Assembly (NCBI RefSeq): GCF_000002235.5
Contig: NW_022145615.1
Location: 14,360,231-14,424,230 of the forward strand
Length of the DNA: 64,000 bases
Direction of reading: 5' to 3'
DNA from: Strongylocentrotus purpuratus
Lineage: Eukaryota; Echinodermata; Echinoidea; Camarodonta; Strongylocentrotidae
The position numbers and the translations under genes are program-made. This document shows positions 13,308 to 24,168 of the stretch, one piece after another; position 1 is the stretch's first letter, and the number at the start of each line of letters is the position of its first letter. The notes below the pieces were generated by a model. It was not told the origin of the DNA and ran no database searches. It saw only the letters and a list, made by a program, of their open reading frames with translations.

Positions 13308-16300
13308 GTACCTTTAAGGTTGGGGGTATACATTTTAATAATGATAACACGTACTGGTTACATGGCTTTATCCAACGGATACAACATTACGCCTTTTGGT
13401 CTATTAAGAAATCAATCTCTATTTTAATAAACAGCTGTATGTTTTCAGATTTTTCAGAAGTACATGTATTGAAGGGAAAAATCTATTTCTTAGAAATACA
13501 AAAAGGCTTGTTACAGAGTCATTAGGCAATGAAATAAAAGGAAAGAATTTAACTTGAATTTCTTGGTCATCTCGTTGTGCTATAAAGTGCATCATAAATA
13601 TAACCTTATGCCCTTCCATACAAATACATTATATTACTTTTTTAATGTGTTTTGTCTCACCATAGTTATTAAACAAAGCTAAATATGTGTTTTCATTAAG
13701 TTCAGTTTGTGTATTATCTCTTTTTCAGTCTGTAATGTAAGGCAAAAAAGAGCATTAACGAACAAGGACCATTAAACAAACAAAAAAATATCGTAATATT
13801 TCCAATGCTTTAAAGGGATTGTTTAACAATGTTAAATCTGAGATACACGGCCCTACGTGTTATCAGTGTCTGTGATATGGAGTAATATTGAAGCTCTTAA
13901 AAAAAATTGCGCTTCAAAATGATCAAGAAGTGCCTCAAAAAGTAAAAATATTTGAGTGACCGGTTTTACCATACTCATTTTCCCCAATAGACTGTAGTGT
14001 TATGAAAACCGTTTAACAAACGGTTTTCATAATTTGTAATTCCAATCATAAATATCTTGATAATCAGACAGGCGATCCGCTTGTAAAAGTCATGGAGTTC
14101 CTGACTGACCTAAAGGTTTATAATTATCATTGCAGTATGAGCTAAATCCAGGATTTTTTTTCAGGATCTGAGACAAAGTGACCGGATACCTTTTAAGTTG
14201 GTAAAATACAAAGAATTAAGTAAATTTCACTTACTTTTGTGACTGCTTGGGTGAGATTAAGCACACAAATCTCCACTACAGCACTTGCACTTACTCCAAC
14301 ACTGTCTGAAATATGAGAAAGCCTGAGAATCAACATCACATCAAATGCCACTAAAACAAGAATTGTTTTAGTTGTATTAGTGGTAAGAAAACATATTTTC
14401 TCATAAGCTAATATCACTGTTTTGAATCTTAGATAACATGTTACTTCTTTATTAGTTAGCAATGTCATGGTTTGGGCAGTTTTTGGCACCTACAACAATG
14501 AACATATATTTAATGAAAAAAATGTACGGTACACAGAAAGCCAAATATCATGTTTGACATGTGATTCAGTAAACTCCATTATAAGCTCAAATTGGAGTTT
14601 AGCTCCATCCTCTATTTTTTAAGTGAGAACAAAATTTACCTTCAAAACCATTGTAGTCAGAATACCCCTCCGAGAACGGCTCTCCATGCATTCCTATGTA
14701 TGCTTCTTGCATACCTATATGCGGTTGCAGGTACTGGTATGTATCTGGAGACCACGGCTCACAATTATAATGTTGCAGCATCTGATGTTGTGCTAGTATT
14801 TGCTCATGTTGTTGATTGTGTTGCTGCATGAGGTGCTGCAAATGTTGCTGCTGCTCCCCTCCTTGTTCATACTGGGAAGGCTTCCCATGAGGACGTTCAG
14901 ATTTGTTCCGAGAAGCCATTTTTTCTGTAGCCGGTTGGACTCTGATTGGGTTCCCATCAGAGAGACAACGTCCATTGTATAATTTGATGACCGAGATAGC
15001 CTCCTCTTCCTTCAGAAACCTGAAGAACATCAAGCTGGAGGGAACAAGAAGAAAATGTAGAAATGATTCAGTCTAACTGTAGAATTAATATTCATTTAAA
15101 GACACAGAGAGGCGGGCTCTCGATTCGGATGTTTGCCCAATAACAGGTGATGTCAATCACCAGGATTAGTCTTCAGTTTTAAGACCAACTAGCCTTCGGC
15201 CTTAAAAAAAATGTTGTATTGTCCATTAGGTGCCAAAAGATGGGTCGGTCGGTTAGAAATTTTAATTTTTTTTAAACTCCCTCTTTTGGCTGATAATTCC
15301 CAGTTCTGAATGCTTTAATACATTTTTTTTTCTAAAAAAAGGTAACAAAAAAAACTTTTTTTAAAAAGCTGATCGTAGATTTCAAAATTTTGTGGTCGGT
15401 TGCAAAGGGCAATACAACTTTTTTTTTTAGGCCTTATGTAATTCTTTGCATTTTCCACCCATTCCCCCATATGGTGAAGTCATTATCTTACAGTTGCCTC
15501 ATCCAAAGACTCTCCGAGAGACTAGGGGGGATTTTTTGATGGGACCTCTGGTTTGCTGTGTGCAGACTTGGACATCCATTAATGGTATTTCCATCTGGTG
15601 TCAGTGAATTATGGCTTCTGCACATGGAAACTGAAGACCCTCTCCCTTTAACAGATCTCTTCATTTCTATTAAACGGTATATCTTTAATATTTACATTGA
15701 CACCTAACTTTAATAATACATGTCTACATATTACTTTGACTATTAAACTGATCATGTAGTGAATTGCAATACAAATGCTAAAAACTGAAGTACAAACAGA
15801 TGTGTATTAAAAGTTCAAGTCAATAGTTTTAGGATTTCATATTAAATTATTCAAAATGATAAACAAACAAAATGAAAATATAATTACTACAATAACTATT
15901 GTTTTTGTAGCTTGCAAAGAAAGGTTACTGGATTTATGTTTGAAGAAAAAGAAAACTGTTTCCTTTTCCAGGACCCCTATGAACCTCCATGTGGTTACCA
16001 TCATGTACAATCCTTCACACATTTCCTATGACAGATGGTAACGTTGAACCACAATATTTCATCCCTAATTGCATATGTTGTGATATATTTGAAAATGCCC
16101 TGTGCTCAGATGTATTGCCAGTACATCATTGACTGCTAGGTTAAAATGAGCCCCCTAACTACATCAATTCTAACATATCAAATTCTCTCATCCAATGTCA
16201 TTTATTTGCTCATCCATCTTTAAAAAAAAACACAGGCCCTGGCAAAGAAAGACAAACATGTAGCAATCATATATCTGGGGATATTTCCATTATGGAAATG

Positions 16301-17964
16301 ATGGCAACTATATGCTAAGGTACATACTTGCCAAGTCATACAGTGGTCAAGAACAATGTTTACAAGAAATACCAAGTACAAGTTGCATACTCAAAAATTT
16401 AAAAATGACTAACCTCAACAAAATGAAAGTGCAGAACGTTGTCATGATTGCTTTTTATTCCAATAAATTGTTTCATGTTCTTAAAGCAAATTGCATTATA
16501 TTTCATGATAATTTTGTGTCACGAGGGTAGCTTGTTTTCTAACTTACTTTTTTACAGCGGACTTTTCTATCACATCTCCTTGGGTAGCAAATAACTCAAC
16601 AACTTCCTGTTAAAAGAACAAAAATGCATTTTATGATGAAATAAAACAAAGCAACAACTGCATACCATAATTATTTATGATGTGAGGAATTGAAAAATTA
16701 TAAACCACAATCCTCCTGATCACAAAAATGATGTAATATTCATATCTGGAGCATTGCAAATGCAAGGAAAGATAAGTTTTTGGTACATTTCACACAGAAT
16801 TGAGAATATGGAGTAATGCCAATTGCTCCTTAGCGTAATCTATAGAAAGCCAGATAAACAAAATTGAGGTTGATTTTATACATTCCAACAATACACAAAT
16901 TATTCTCTTCAGGTGACTTTTACTCTTCAAATATCTGTCAAATGATAGAACATAAGCATTTTGAGAGCTTATAAAAACAAACATGATTTCCAAATGAATG
17001 AGAATGGGCACTAACCTGCATTACTATGTGTTTGTTGTCACCCAGCTTTCCGCTATAGAATACACATACTGAGAATAATCCTCTATGACTGCGTGATACT
17101 CTGAGTCCTTCAGCTTTCTGATCGGTGTTTGAATTTTGTGATAGATTTTGTTCTTTGGCAAGGCGATTCTCTCCTGCGATAATAATAATAATATTGGATA
17201 ATTATAGTGCTCATATCCACCACCCAAGGTGCTCACTGCTCAGGTGTATTGAATACCCCTAGCTTTAGCGAAGGTACCGACTTAGCTACTCACAGCATTC
17301 TAGGAATTCCTTCCTACTGGTACCTGTTTAACACCAAGGTGGAGAATGATAAATGTACATTAAAGCTAATCTTGAGCTCTGGTATGGGAATCGTATGCTC
17401 TAGAGAACATGGCTATAACAGAGATGCCAACTTTTGGAAATCAGAAATAGGGAGGATTTGTAATCGACACCAATTAATGTGCGCGTAGCGCACATCTCGA
17501 GCGCGTAGCGCCCGACACATGCGGCCGGGGTCCAGGGCCCGCCTTAGGGCCCTGGAAGCTCTGGGGTTCTAGATGCTCTCTGGTGCAATCTGAGCCTTAT
17601 TTTGGAGCATTTTACATGTGTATTTAGTTAAATAATTCCCCCTTTTTTTTAAATAACATAAAAATTGTACAAAATGCATGATGAATTACTTTCAGACTTC
17701 CGATTACACAGGTACTTGATACTGTATTCGGTCTTATACTTCCGAGACCATTTCCTGGTCTTATTTTGCTGATTTTCCGCCATTTGGATTCTGTGGCAAT
17801 ATCCACGCATTGGTTACGGCGATCCATATGCTGAAACAATCTTTCGCTACTCTTAATTTGTCTTTTAACATAGTGGAATTATTACATGCTTAAGTTAGCA
17901 GATGATATTTCTCTTTCAATTCACAGATATATATACTGATAAGCGCCCTCCAAAAAAAATCATA

Positions 17965-18022
<58 letters not shown>

Positions 18023-21000
18023 TTTTTTTTTTTTTTTTTTAATAAATCGGGAGGATAAGGATGGTGATCGTAAGGTCGGGAGTTGGGGTGAATTATCGGG
18101 AGGGTTGGCATCTCTGCTATAATTCGTTCTGGATTGTTTACCCTGCAGTAGATTGATTGTTTGAACCAGTAAAATGAAAACAAACTCACAAAAACTTGCC
18201 GGAAATCATCTTCAATAAAAACCACAACTCTCATTTGCACATAGTGACCTGTGTAAAGGACATGGTGTTGAGTCTACTTACCTTGTTTTCCTTATGTTTC
18301 TCACTTTCTATGCTTATTACTCGGCCCCTATACATTTTCTACCAAAATCATTTAGTGCATGTCATTTATTTGTAATCTTGAACATTCAGTGTAATTTTTG
18401 TGTGGATTCTGTGAGAATTTATTTTCTATCATTACCAGAACTCAAGTTTATCTTGAATGTCTTGCCAATGGATGTTAATGCCGCAAGTAGGGATTCAAAA
18501 CCTGCACCCTGTCGTTCACAATCTGGGGACTTTTACACTACGACACTTCTTCAATGAGCAAAGAGTAATACAATTCTATCATCCAGTTCATTGTTTCAAT
18601 CACTTCATTGCATAAATAGTTTTAAAATTCTGATAGTTCACATCAAATTATGATAAAATATAATTATTTGTTCCCAAGGTGCATTGGAACTTATTATCCT
18701 GGCATTAGCTGTGTTTAATATCAATGCAACTGAATTCAACCAGGTACCAATTTAATTAAAAAATGGGTCAAGGGTAGCAAGTATAGATTAATGTCTTGCA
18801 CTAGGAATCAAGTTAGGTGCCCAAGCCTTTGAATAAGCGGGCGCAGGGCGCAAATTTGCGCTCATAAAACCACCAATTGCGCCCATAATCATCTAAAACT
18901 AGACGGCAAGGCGCAAGTGTTTGCCGTGAAAATGCGCCCATAAATTATTAGAACAGAAAAAATACACAAATGATTCGTAAAGGGCGCATTTTCACGGAAA
19001 CACTTGCGCCTTATAAAATCACTAAATACGGAGCTAGTAAAGAGCTCGCGTGGCAAACTGTTCGTGATTCGGGATCACGAACAGTTTTCCGCGCAAGAGC
19101 TCTCTACTACTGAAAATGCGCCCTTATAGCGCACTAGGTACGTACGTTCAGATCAGGCGATCGCTAAAATGTTGTGGCGATGGCGCACGCACGTACATTC
19201 GTACAAATGTATCAAAGGATCAAGAAAACAAATCGTCAAATGGAGAAATAAACAAGCATTCAAATAGTCATTAGAGATCTGTCGAGGTTTGTTTGCAGAT
19301 CTAGTTTATTATTTCATCTCAAATAGAATTAATAATTCTCCTATTGATAAGTTAAGAACACCTACGATGTTTTCGATCGTAGTTACTCTCATTTTGCCAG
19401 CAGCCGACCTAGCATTGTTGTGGCAGAAAGCTAGCCGGCCAGCTTCCCACGAGTCCCGGTTAAATTGCGCGCGCTGCGACTCTCCAAAGGTGCGTTGGTC
19501 TTGTTGACAAACTCTAGCCCGCTAGGATCCCACGACGGACCATTCGTGGTATAGTGAGAGTGTGTGTGCGAGGTACGATTTTGGTTTTGAGAACACACGT
19601 TACGCAACTTTTTAGTACGAATATTTGGTCAGTTTTCTTCCTATTTCTTTGGTTATACAACAATTAAAAAGATAATTTTTTCAAATTGGCTCCTACTGCC
19701 GAGAGTGAGGCGGAAGGTTTGTGTGTCTATTCATTTGCTCATCAATATTTTTAGTTACTTTAAAATAGTCTAGATCTACTATTTAAATAACACCAGGAAG
19801 CTCCAACACCGTCGCCGGTGTTGGAGCTTCCTGGAGTTACTGTTTAATGTGCAAGTTGATGTTCTTAATCAATCTTTCCTGTTGATCTTGTTAAGATTAA
19901 AAAGTTATTAAATTGATCGTAGACCCTATTCACATTATGAAATTAACTACTTTGCACTTATTTAAGTTGTGCAATTAGTTGTCATCTGTTTTTGGAAAAT
20001 TGCCCCTGGTTCTTAAGAAATTGCACCTTGCTCTGGTAAATCCCCGTGGGCAAGGGGCAACTTTTAAAAATAAATTGCCCCTTGCTCCTGGCTGCTTAAT
20101 CTAAGGCTTGTAGGTGCCATTTACAGGGTACTTGAACCTTTGCTTGTAATATATTGCAGTCATTCCTAACACAGGAAATTACTTACTTTTCCTTTTTCTT
20201 ATATCTTTTTGGTTTCTTTGTATGTTCTATGTCTTTTTAGTTACAATAGGATATCATTATACATCAGGACCTATGTACATTAGAGCATGAGTGTCAATCA
20301 CAATAAAATGGGAAATGTTAGTGCCATAGTATTTAGACAGGAGTCAAAGGTCAAATGGAGAAAGAAAAACGGCAACAAATTTAACCAACTATGAACATCA
20401 ACACGGCGCAGTCAAGACAGTATTACTTGTATCTTCATACTGTATCTTATCCCAAATATTTACATTTCAATCTGTTAAATGAAGTCATCAAAAATCTACA
20501 AAGGACAGAACATATTAATTAGATCTATGCAAAGTTTTCTATGTTGGGTTGAAACAGTTTCACTTTTTGCAAGTAGGTGTGATAGGTCATTAGATCCACA
20601 CATGAAGCGACTAACAGTCCAAAGTCTTTATTTGTACATACTACTGGTGCTTTAACATCACGGATATCTCCAATTCCGTTTAACCGGACGGTTTTCGGTT
20701 AAACGTTGACCGAGCTGGAAGGACTTTCATTTAACTGCGAGGTGCATTTGTAGGCGCCGATTTGTGCTTGTGAATTTGTGAATAATAGCAACAATGTCGT
20801 TTTTAGAAGAATGTGTAAGAACATTAATGTTAATTAAAAACAGTAGAGGACCTAGGATAGAACCTTGTGGTACGCCTTGTAAAAGTTGGATGAATTATTA
20901 TTATAAACTACATATTGAGATCTATTACAATGATTACTTTCAAACCAAGATGACAGACAAATTGGAGTGTTGTTCTAGTTTCGGAGTGCTAAGTCAACAC

Positions 21001-24000
21001 ACAGATTACTGAGCTGGGAGACATTGCCAGGCATAGTGCCAGGTGGAGGGGCATAAATCGAAACTTTAAAAAAAAAAAAAAAGAAAAAAAAAAAGGGAAA
21101 ACGGAATCCGCCATGGACGGTCGGATACCGGACGGTTAAACGTTTGACTACATCACTACATACTACTAGTACATACAGGTATTTAATACCGGTACTGCAA
21201 TGTACGCATGCAACATTTACCTTTGTCTTTGTTTGACTTTGGGGATTTTCTTCTGTTCCTCTTTCTGGTTTCCTTTGTCCCTGTTTCAAAGGAAAAAAGG
21301 ATTTTTGTAAATCAAACAAAAATGTAGAAGTAGAAAACCAAATGTGAATTTTAACCATAACATAGCACAGTATCAAGAGAGAATTTCGCAAACTTTGAGA
21401 ATGATCCATATTCACAGAAGTTTCATGCTATGAAATAATTGAATAGACCATTTTCAAAATGAATTCCATTTTTTGTAACGTCTACTTAGCAACGAGCCAT
21501 TATATTGGTGGTTGCTAGGTTGGACAAACATAATGGCTTGTCCTACCAAACAGGTAATGTATGTAATGTAAAAGAGATTAGCCAATGCCATGTCACCTTG
21601 ATTGTTGACCAGGGGGGTGTTTGATCAACTTTTAAGGCCGAATCAGTTTTAGCCTATAAATGATGCTTGTGAGCTGTTTCATCAAATCGTTTTTAAAGCA
21701 ACATCAATCTTATTTTTGAATGAATCAAGGCCTAAAATCGAATCAATTTTAGGCCCTTACAATTGATCGGATGGATTTTTAAGGTTTGGTGAAACACCCC
21801 CAAGGAGATCATACATTAGGGCTGTGACGAGTAGTTGAATGCTCGAGTACCCGCACTGTTGACAACTACTCGAGTACGATTTCTCGTACCCGAATATTCG
21901 GCCGCAAAAAAAAAAAAAATCACATGGCACTGTCCAGGCAGACGCTTACCCGTACCAGGGAGAGCGCCTGCCGCTGGCATGGTACCGTCGATAAAAATGT
22001 TTCCCAGCTCAATCATTTTCGAACTCACCACTCAGAAACTGGGACCAAATTTCCGGATTTTTGTTTGGACTCGGAGGAAAATGGATTATTCTGCCACCTT
22101 TGGTTTTTAAAACAGCATTGTTTGCTGTTATTATTATTATGAAATCGGCGCCTTCAACTGCAACTCGAAGTAAAATTGCATGAGTTTTCGGAGACGGAAC
22201 TGGGAAACTGCTCTTGTGGTATGGTGGTGGCAAAAAATAAAATAAATATGAAAAATATATTTTTTTTCAATTTAAAAAAACATGGCGTCCGAATATTAGA
22301 GTATTCGCTTGTAAGCCTGGGAGTGTACTCGGGTACCTCATTACACGGTTGTGCACAGCCTCATCATACATTACACAAATATTGTTGCCACCTGTTCAAC
22401 TTTTTAACTAGGGGTTCTCGATATACTCAAGATCAGTTAGTTTCAACAACAACAAAATGTCAAGAATATCCTTGTTGTTTTACTCACCATCACCAGGCTT
22501 TGAGAACTGTGCTTTCTTTGCTGCAGAGCTCATGTAGGAATTAGGATCCCCTATCCCATACAACATCCACTTTGATGCCTCATCACTGTAATTAAACCTA
22601 AACAAATATAATGTAATGTGACATTAATAAATTTCTAAAAAGTATATAGCTGTGACGTCTGCAAAAACAGCAAATCAAAAAGGAAAGACAGGCAGACAAG
22701 CTAGAACTACTACAAGCTTCAATACTCCTTCTCTATGATACAATTATGTAACACACATCATGGTCACCCCCACCCCCACCCCCCCTTCACTTCCCCTTCA
22801 ACACTGTCATCATATGAACAATTTATATCACTTATAAATTGGTATCAACGTAAGTGGTATTGGTTGCAATGGTATGATTAAATATTTTTGTAGTTATGTT
22901 TCTTACAATTATTTACATCTCTTCTATATTTTCCACATCTCTGTCTCTTCACATCTCACATTTATTTTACCTAACATGATCTGGCATGGCTTCTAGAAAT
23001 TGTCTGAGGGTTGGGAAACCAAGCTTATTGAAACGAAGTGGGTAGCCTGCAAGTTTCTTGAAGTCAGAAGAAAAGCTTTCCAGTGGCACCCCTCCAATCT
23101 TGGACAAGAGGACAGCTCGCACAGACTTCTTGATTTCCTCCGGTATCCTGCATTCTTCGGATGATTTTTCCGCCATTTTGTTGTCCTAAAAGAAATCAAA
23201 GAGAACCTTTCAACCATATGTTTTATTCATCAATGCAATTTAATCACCCTGGTAATCAAAATATGTTGTCAAAATGAAAAAGAAAAATCTATCCTGGTAG
23301 CTTCCAGGTAGTTTCATATCATGACATGTCAAGATTAGTGTAAAAAGGCAAACATATTTGTCAACCTTCCCTATAGCAGCAGTATTATAGGCCACACACA
23401 GACAATATTATTATACGATTCTGATTTAAATTTGACTTTGTAAAGAGACTTTCACGTTATGAGCAATAAATCTGTGAAAGACGGACAACCCATAAAAGTA
23501 GACGGTGAACTGGGGTTATTATTAACCAGCCAGTGCACGGTTCGGGATCCCAAAAAACCTGCAGAGCGCAAAAAAAAAGGCCACGAAAATGCAGACAATC
23601 CTTATTTTTTCCACATAGATATCCTCACTTATGAGGAGGATCCTCATTATTGTGCCAGCGTCCCTACTGTTGGTTGTGCCAGAAATGCTAATACACGCAC
23701 ACACACGCAGTCTAGTCTAGATACACAAATAAAACATTTTGCGTTGCCACTTTGTTACTTAGACTAGAATCTAGATCTAGATCTATGATAGTCTAGTAGA
23801 TCTAGGCTAGTCTAATAATAGTAATTTTCGAAAAGCAGAAAAACGGTTAGATTTCACAAACACCCATTCATAACATTTTAATTATAATTCATCTGTCTGC
23901 AGAGTGCATGTGCAGAGAGATGAAATTACCTGTCCTGTTACATAACGTGTATTCACACACATGGGACTGAAGTTAAGAAACTGTCTTTAGTTTGTCAAGT

Positions 24001-24168
24001 TTCCGTGATTTACGATAACTCAATTATCACAACGTGACTGGACTAGAAAAACAAACATCGTGAATCCTTGTCTTTACTTCTGGTAGATAATCATATTTGG
24101 CTTAAATAATTTTGGTCAAATAATATAACAAACATTAGTTTTACGATACCTACCTGAGGCTGAGCCAT
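10254..24168 (-). CDS. LOTUS (OST-HTH) and double-RRM protein, 11 exons, complete CDS
   Basis: Predicted RNA-binding protein of about 581 residues. Exons in order: 24168-24154, 23185-22971, 22597-22488, 21280-21221, 17173-17016, 16606-16548, 15034-14640, 14305-14235, 12238-12156, 11280-11087, 10639-10254. All have GT/AG borders and phases match throughout. The start is MAQPQ in exon 1; a second in-frame ATG (MAEKSS) opens the main part of exon 2. Residues ~15-95 form a LOTUS domain (VPLESFSSDFKKLAG, LGFPTLRQFLEAMPDHV). Residues ~165-243 form an RRM-like fold (VFYSGKLG, LMFFRFLKEEEAI). About 262-297 is Gln/His-rich. About 343-430 is a second RRM (EICVLNL, CFAFVAFG). The tail to 581 is Ser/Gly-rich. 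LOTUS domains occur in germline proteins (TDRD5, TDRD7, MARF1, Oskar) and bind RNA or Vasa. No Tudor or NYN domain is seen, so the role in germline RNA control is inference. Long introns hold many transposons. Confidence 0.85.
11310..11660 (-). mobile_element. tRNA-derived SINE in intron
   Basis: The left end is (AAT)n followed by TTATAGCGCTT. The right end, read on the minus strand, is a tRNA-like head: GTAGTCCAGTGGTTTAAGC (A-box-like), then CTTGGGTTTGATTCC (B-box-like). The order matches the SINE family described at 26030-26395. A G9 run interrupts it near 11432. Lies in the intron upstream of the penultimate LOTUS-RRM coding exon. Confidence 0.7.
13812..14187. mobile_element. MITE-like dispersed repeat, copy 1 of 2
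   Basis: About 375 bp shared with 35721-36093 in the same orientation. Both start TTTAAAGG(G/C)ATTGTTTAAC and contain GGCCCTACGTGTTAT, CCCCAATAGACTG, AATATCTTGATAATCAGACA and TTCCTGACTGACCTAAAG. Copy 2 ends with CAATCCCTTTAAA, the inverse of its start, so the family has short terminal inverted repeats. It sits in an intron of the LOTUS-RRM gene. Confidence 0.75.
15198..15433. mobile_element. MITE with AT-rich terminal inverted repeats
   Basis: The left end reads GGCCTTAAAAAAAATGTTGT then ATTGTCC. The right end (about 15407-15433) is its inverse, starting GGGCAATACAAC and ending in AGGCC. The total is about 236 bp with no coding capacity. The centre also has paired GGTCGGT-type blocks. It lies in an intron of the LOTUS-RRM gene. 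Confidence 0.65.
17178..17412 (-). mobile_element. SINE-family fragment next to (AAT)n
   Basis: An (AAT)n tract is followed by TTGGATAATTATAGTGCTC, a CAAGGTGCTC motif, CAGCATTCTAGGAATTCC and TACCTGTTTAACACC. This is the same block order as the SINE at 3796. The tract directly abuts exon 5 of the LOTUS-RRM gene, and the exon's acceptor lies just inside the trinucleotide run (TTATTATCGCAG). Confidence 0.6.
17419..18116. mobile_element. DNA transposon remnant with 13-bp TIRs and 6-bp duplication
   Basis: A perfect terminal inverted repeat is seen: CAGAGATGCCAAC at 17419-17431 and GTTGGCATCTCTG at 18104-18116. Both are flanked by the direct repeat CTATAA (17413-17418 and 18117-18122), a probable target-site duplication. 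The ends also share inverted GGGAGGAT-type blocks. The interior holds a GCGCGTAGCGC-rich patch at about 17482-17512 and a long poly-A/poly-T palindrome at 17956-18041. No transposase frame is intact. Non-autonomous; the superfamily is not clear. Confidence 0.8.
18908..19109. repeat. two adjacent hairpins rich in GCGC
   Basis: Hairpin 1 pairs 18908-18939 with 18982-19012; the arms carry AAGGCGCAAGTGTTT and its inverse, plus GAAAATGCGCCC and its inverse. Hairpin 2 pairs 19035-19068 with 19074-19109 around a 5-nt loop; its arms carry AACTGTTCGTGAT and AGAGCTC. They are back to back in an intron of the LOTUS-RRM gene. The surrounding 18840-19160 contains further GCGCCCATAA and GCGCCCTTATA copies, so it may be one composite foldback element. 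Confidence 0.7.
19793..19834. repeat. perfect 19-bp hairpin with 4-nt loop
   Basis: CCAGGAAGCTCCAACACCG at 19793-19811 is followed by a 4-nt loop and its exact inverse complement at 19816-19834. Partial pairing continues outside the core through TAAC-type bases on both sides. It is intronic in the LOTUS-RRM gene, on either strand. It could be a small foldback element or a structured RNA; the sequence alone does not decide. Confidence 0.75.
20794..20900 (+). pseudogene. LINE-like reverse-transcriptase tail fragment
   Basis: A short frame reads MSFLEECVRTLMLIKNS then RGPRIEPCGTPC. The GPRIEPCGTP motif is, from memory, typical of a conserved segment near the 3' end of animal non-LTR retrotransposon coding regions. 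Nothing upstream continues the domain, so this is a fragment. It sits between imperfect inverted blocks around CGGTTAAACG at ~20677-20712 and ~21134-21148. Confidence 0.45.
21611..21806. mobile_element. MITE, ~196 bp, with G-rich inverted ends
   Basis: The left end reads GGGGGGTGTTTGATCAAC then TTTTAAGG. The right end reads TTTTTAAGGTTTGGTGAAAC then ACCCCC. Read inverted, the ends match over about 25 bp with a few mismatches. Inside are paired AATCAGTTTTAGCC and GGCCTAAAATCGAATC blocks, so nearly the whole element folds back. No coding capacity. Confidence 0.7.
21818..22362. mobile_element. hAT-like non-autonomous transposon with target-site duplication
   Basis: The left end is AGGGCTGTG, followed by TGCTCGAGTACCCG. 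The right end is GGGTACCTC...GTGCACAGCCTC. The imperfect inverted ends plus internal CTCGAGTAC/GTACTCGGG blocks resemble hAT termini. The 10-bp word ATCATACATT flanks both sides (21808-21817 and 22363-22372), consistent with an 8-bp hAT target duplication extended by chance. No transposase is seen. It lies in an intron of the LOTUS-RRM gene, only 11 bp from the MITE at 21611-21806. Confidence 0.8.

Noticed and set aside
23459..23767. 102-residue + strand frame upstream of LOTUS-RRM exon 2
   Set aside because: It lies antisense in the first intron, has no recognisable domain, and ends in a Thr/His low-complexity stretch.
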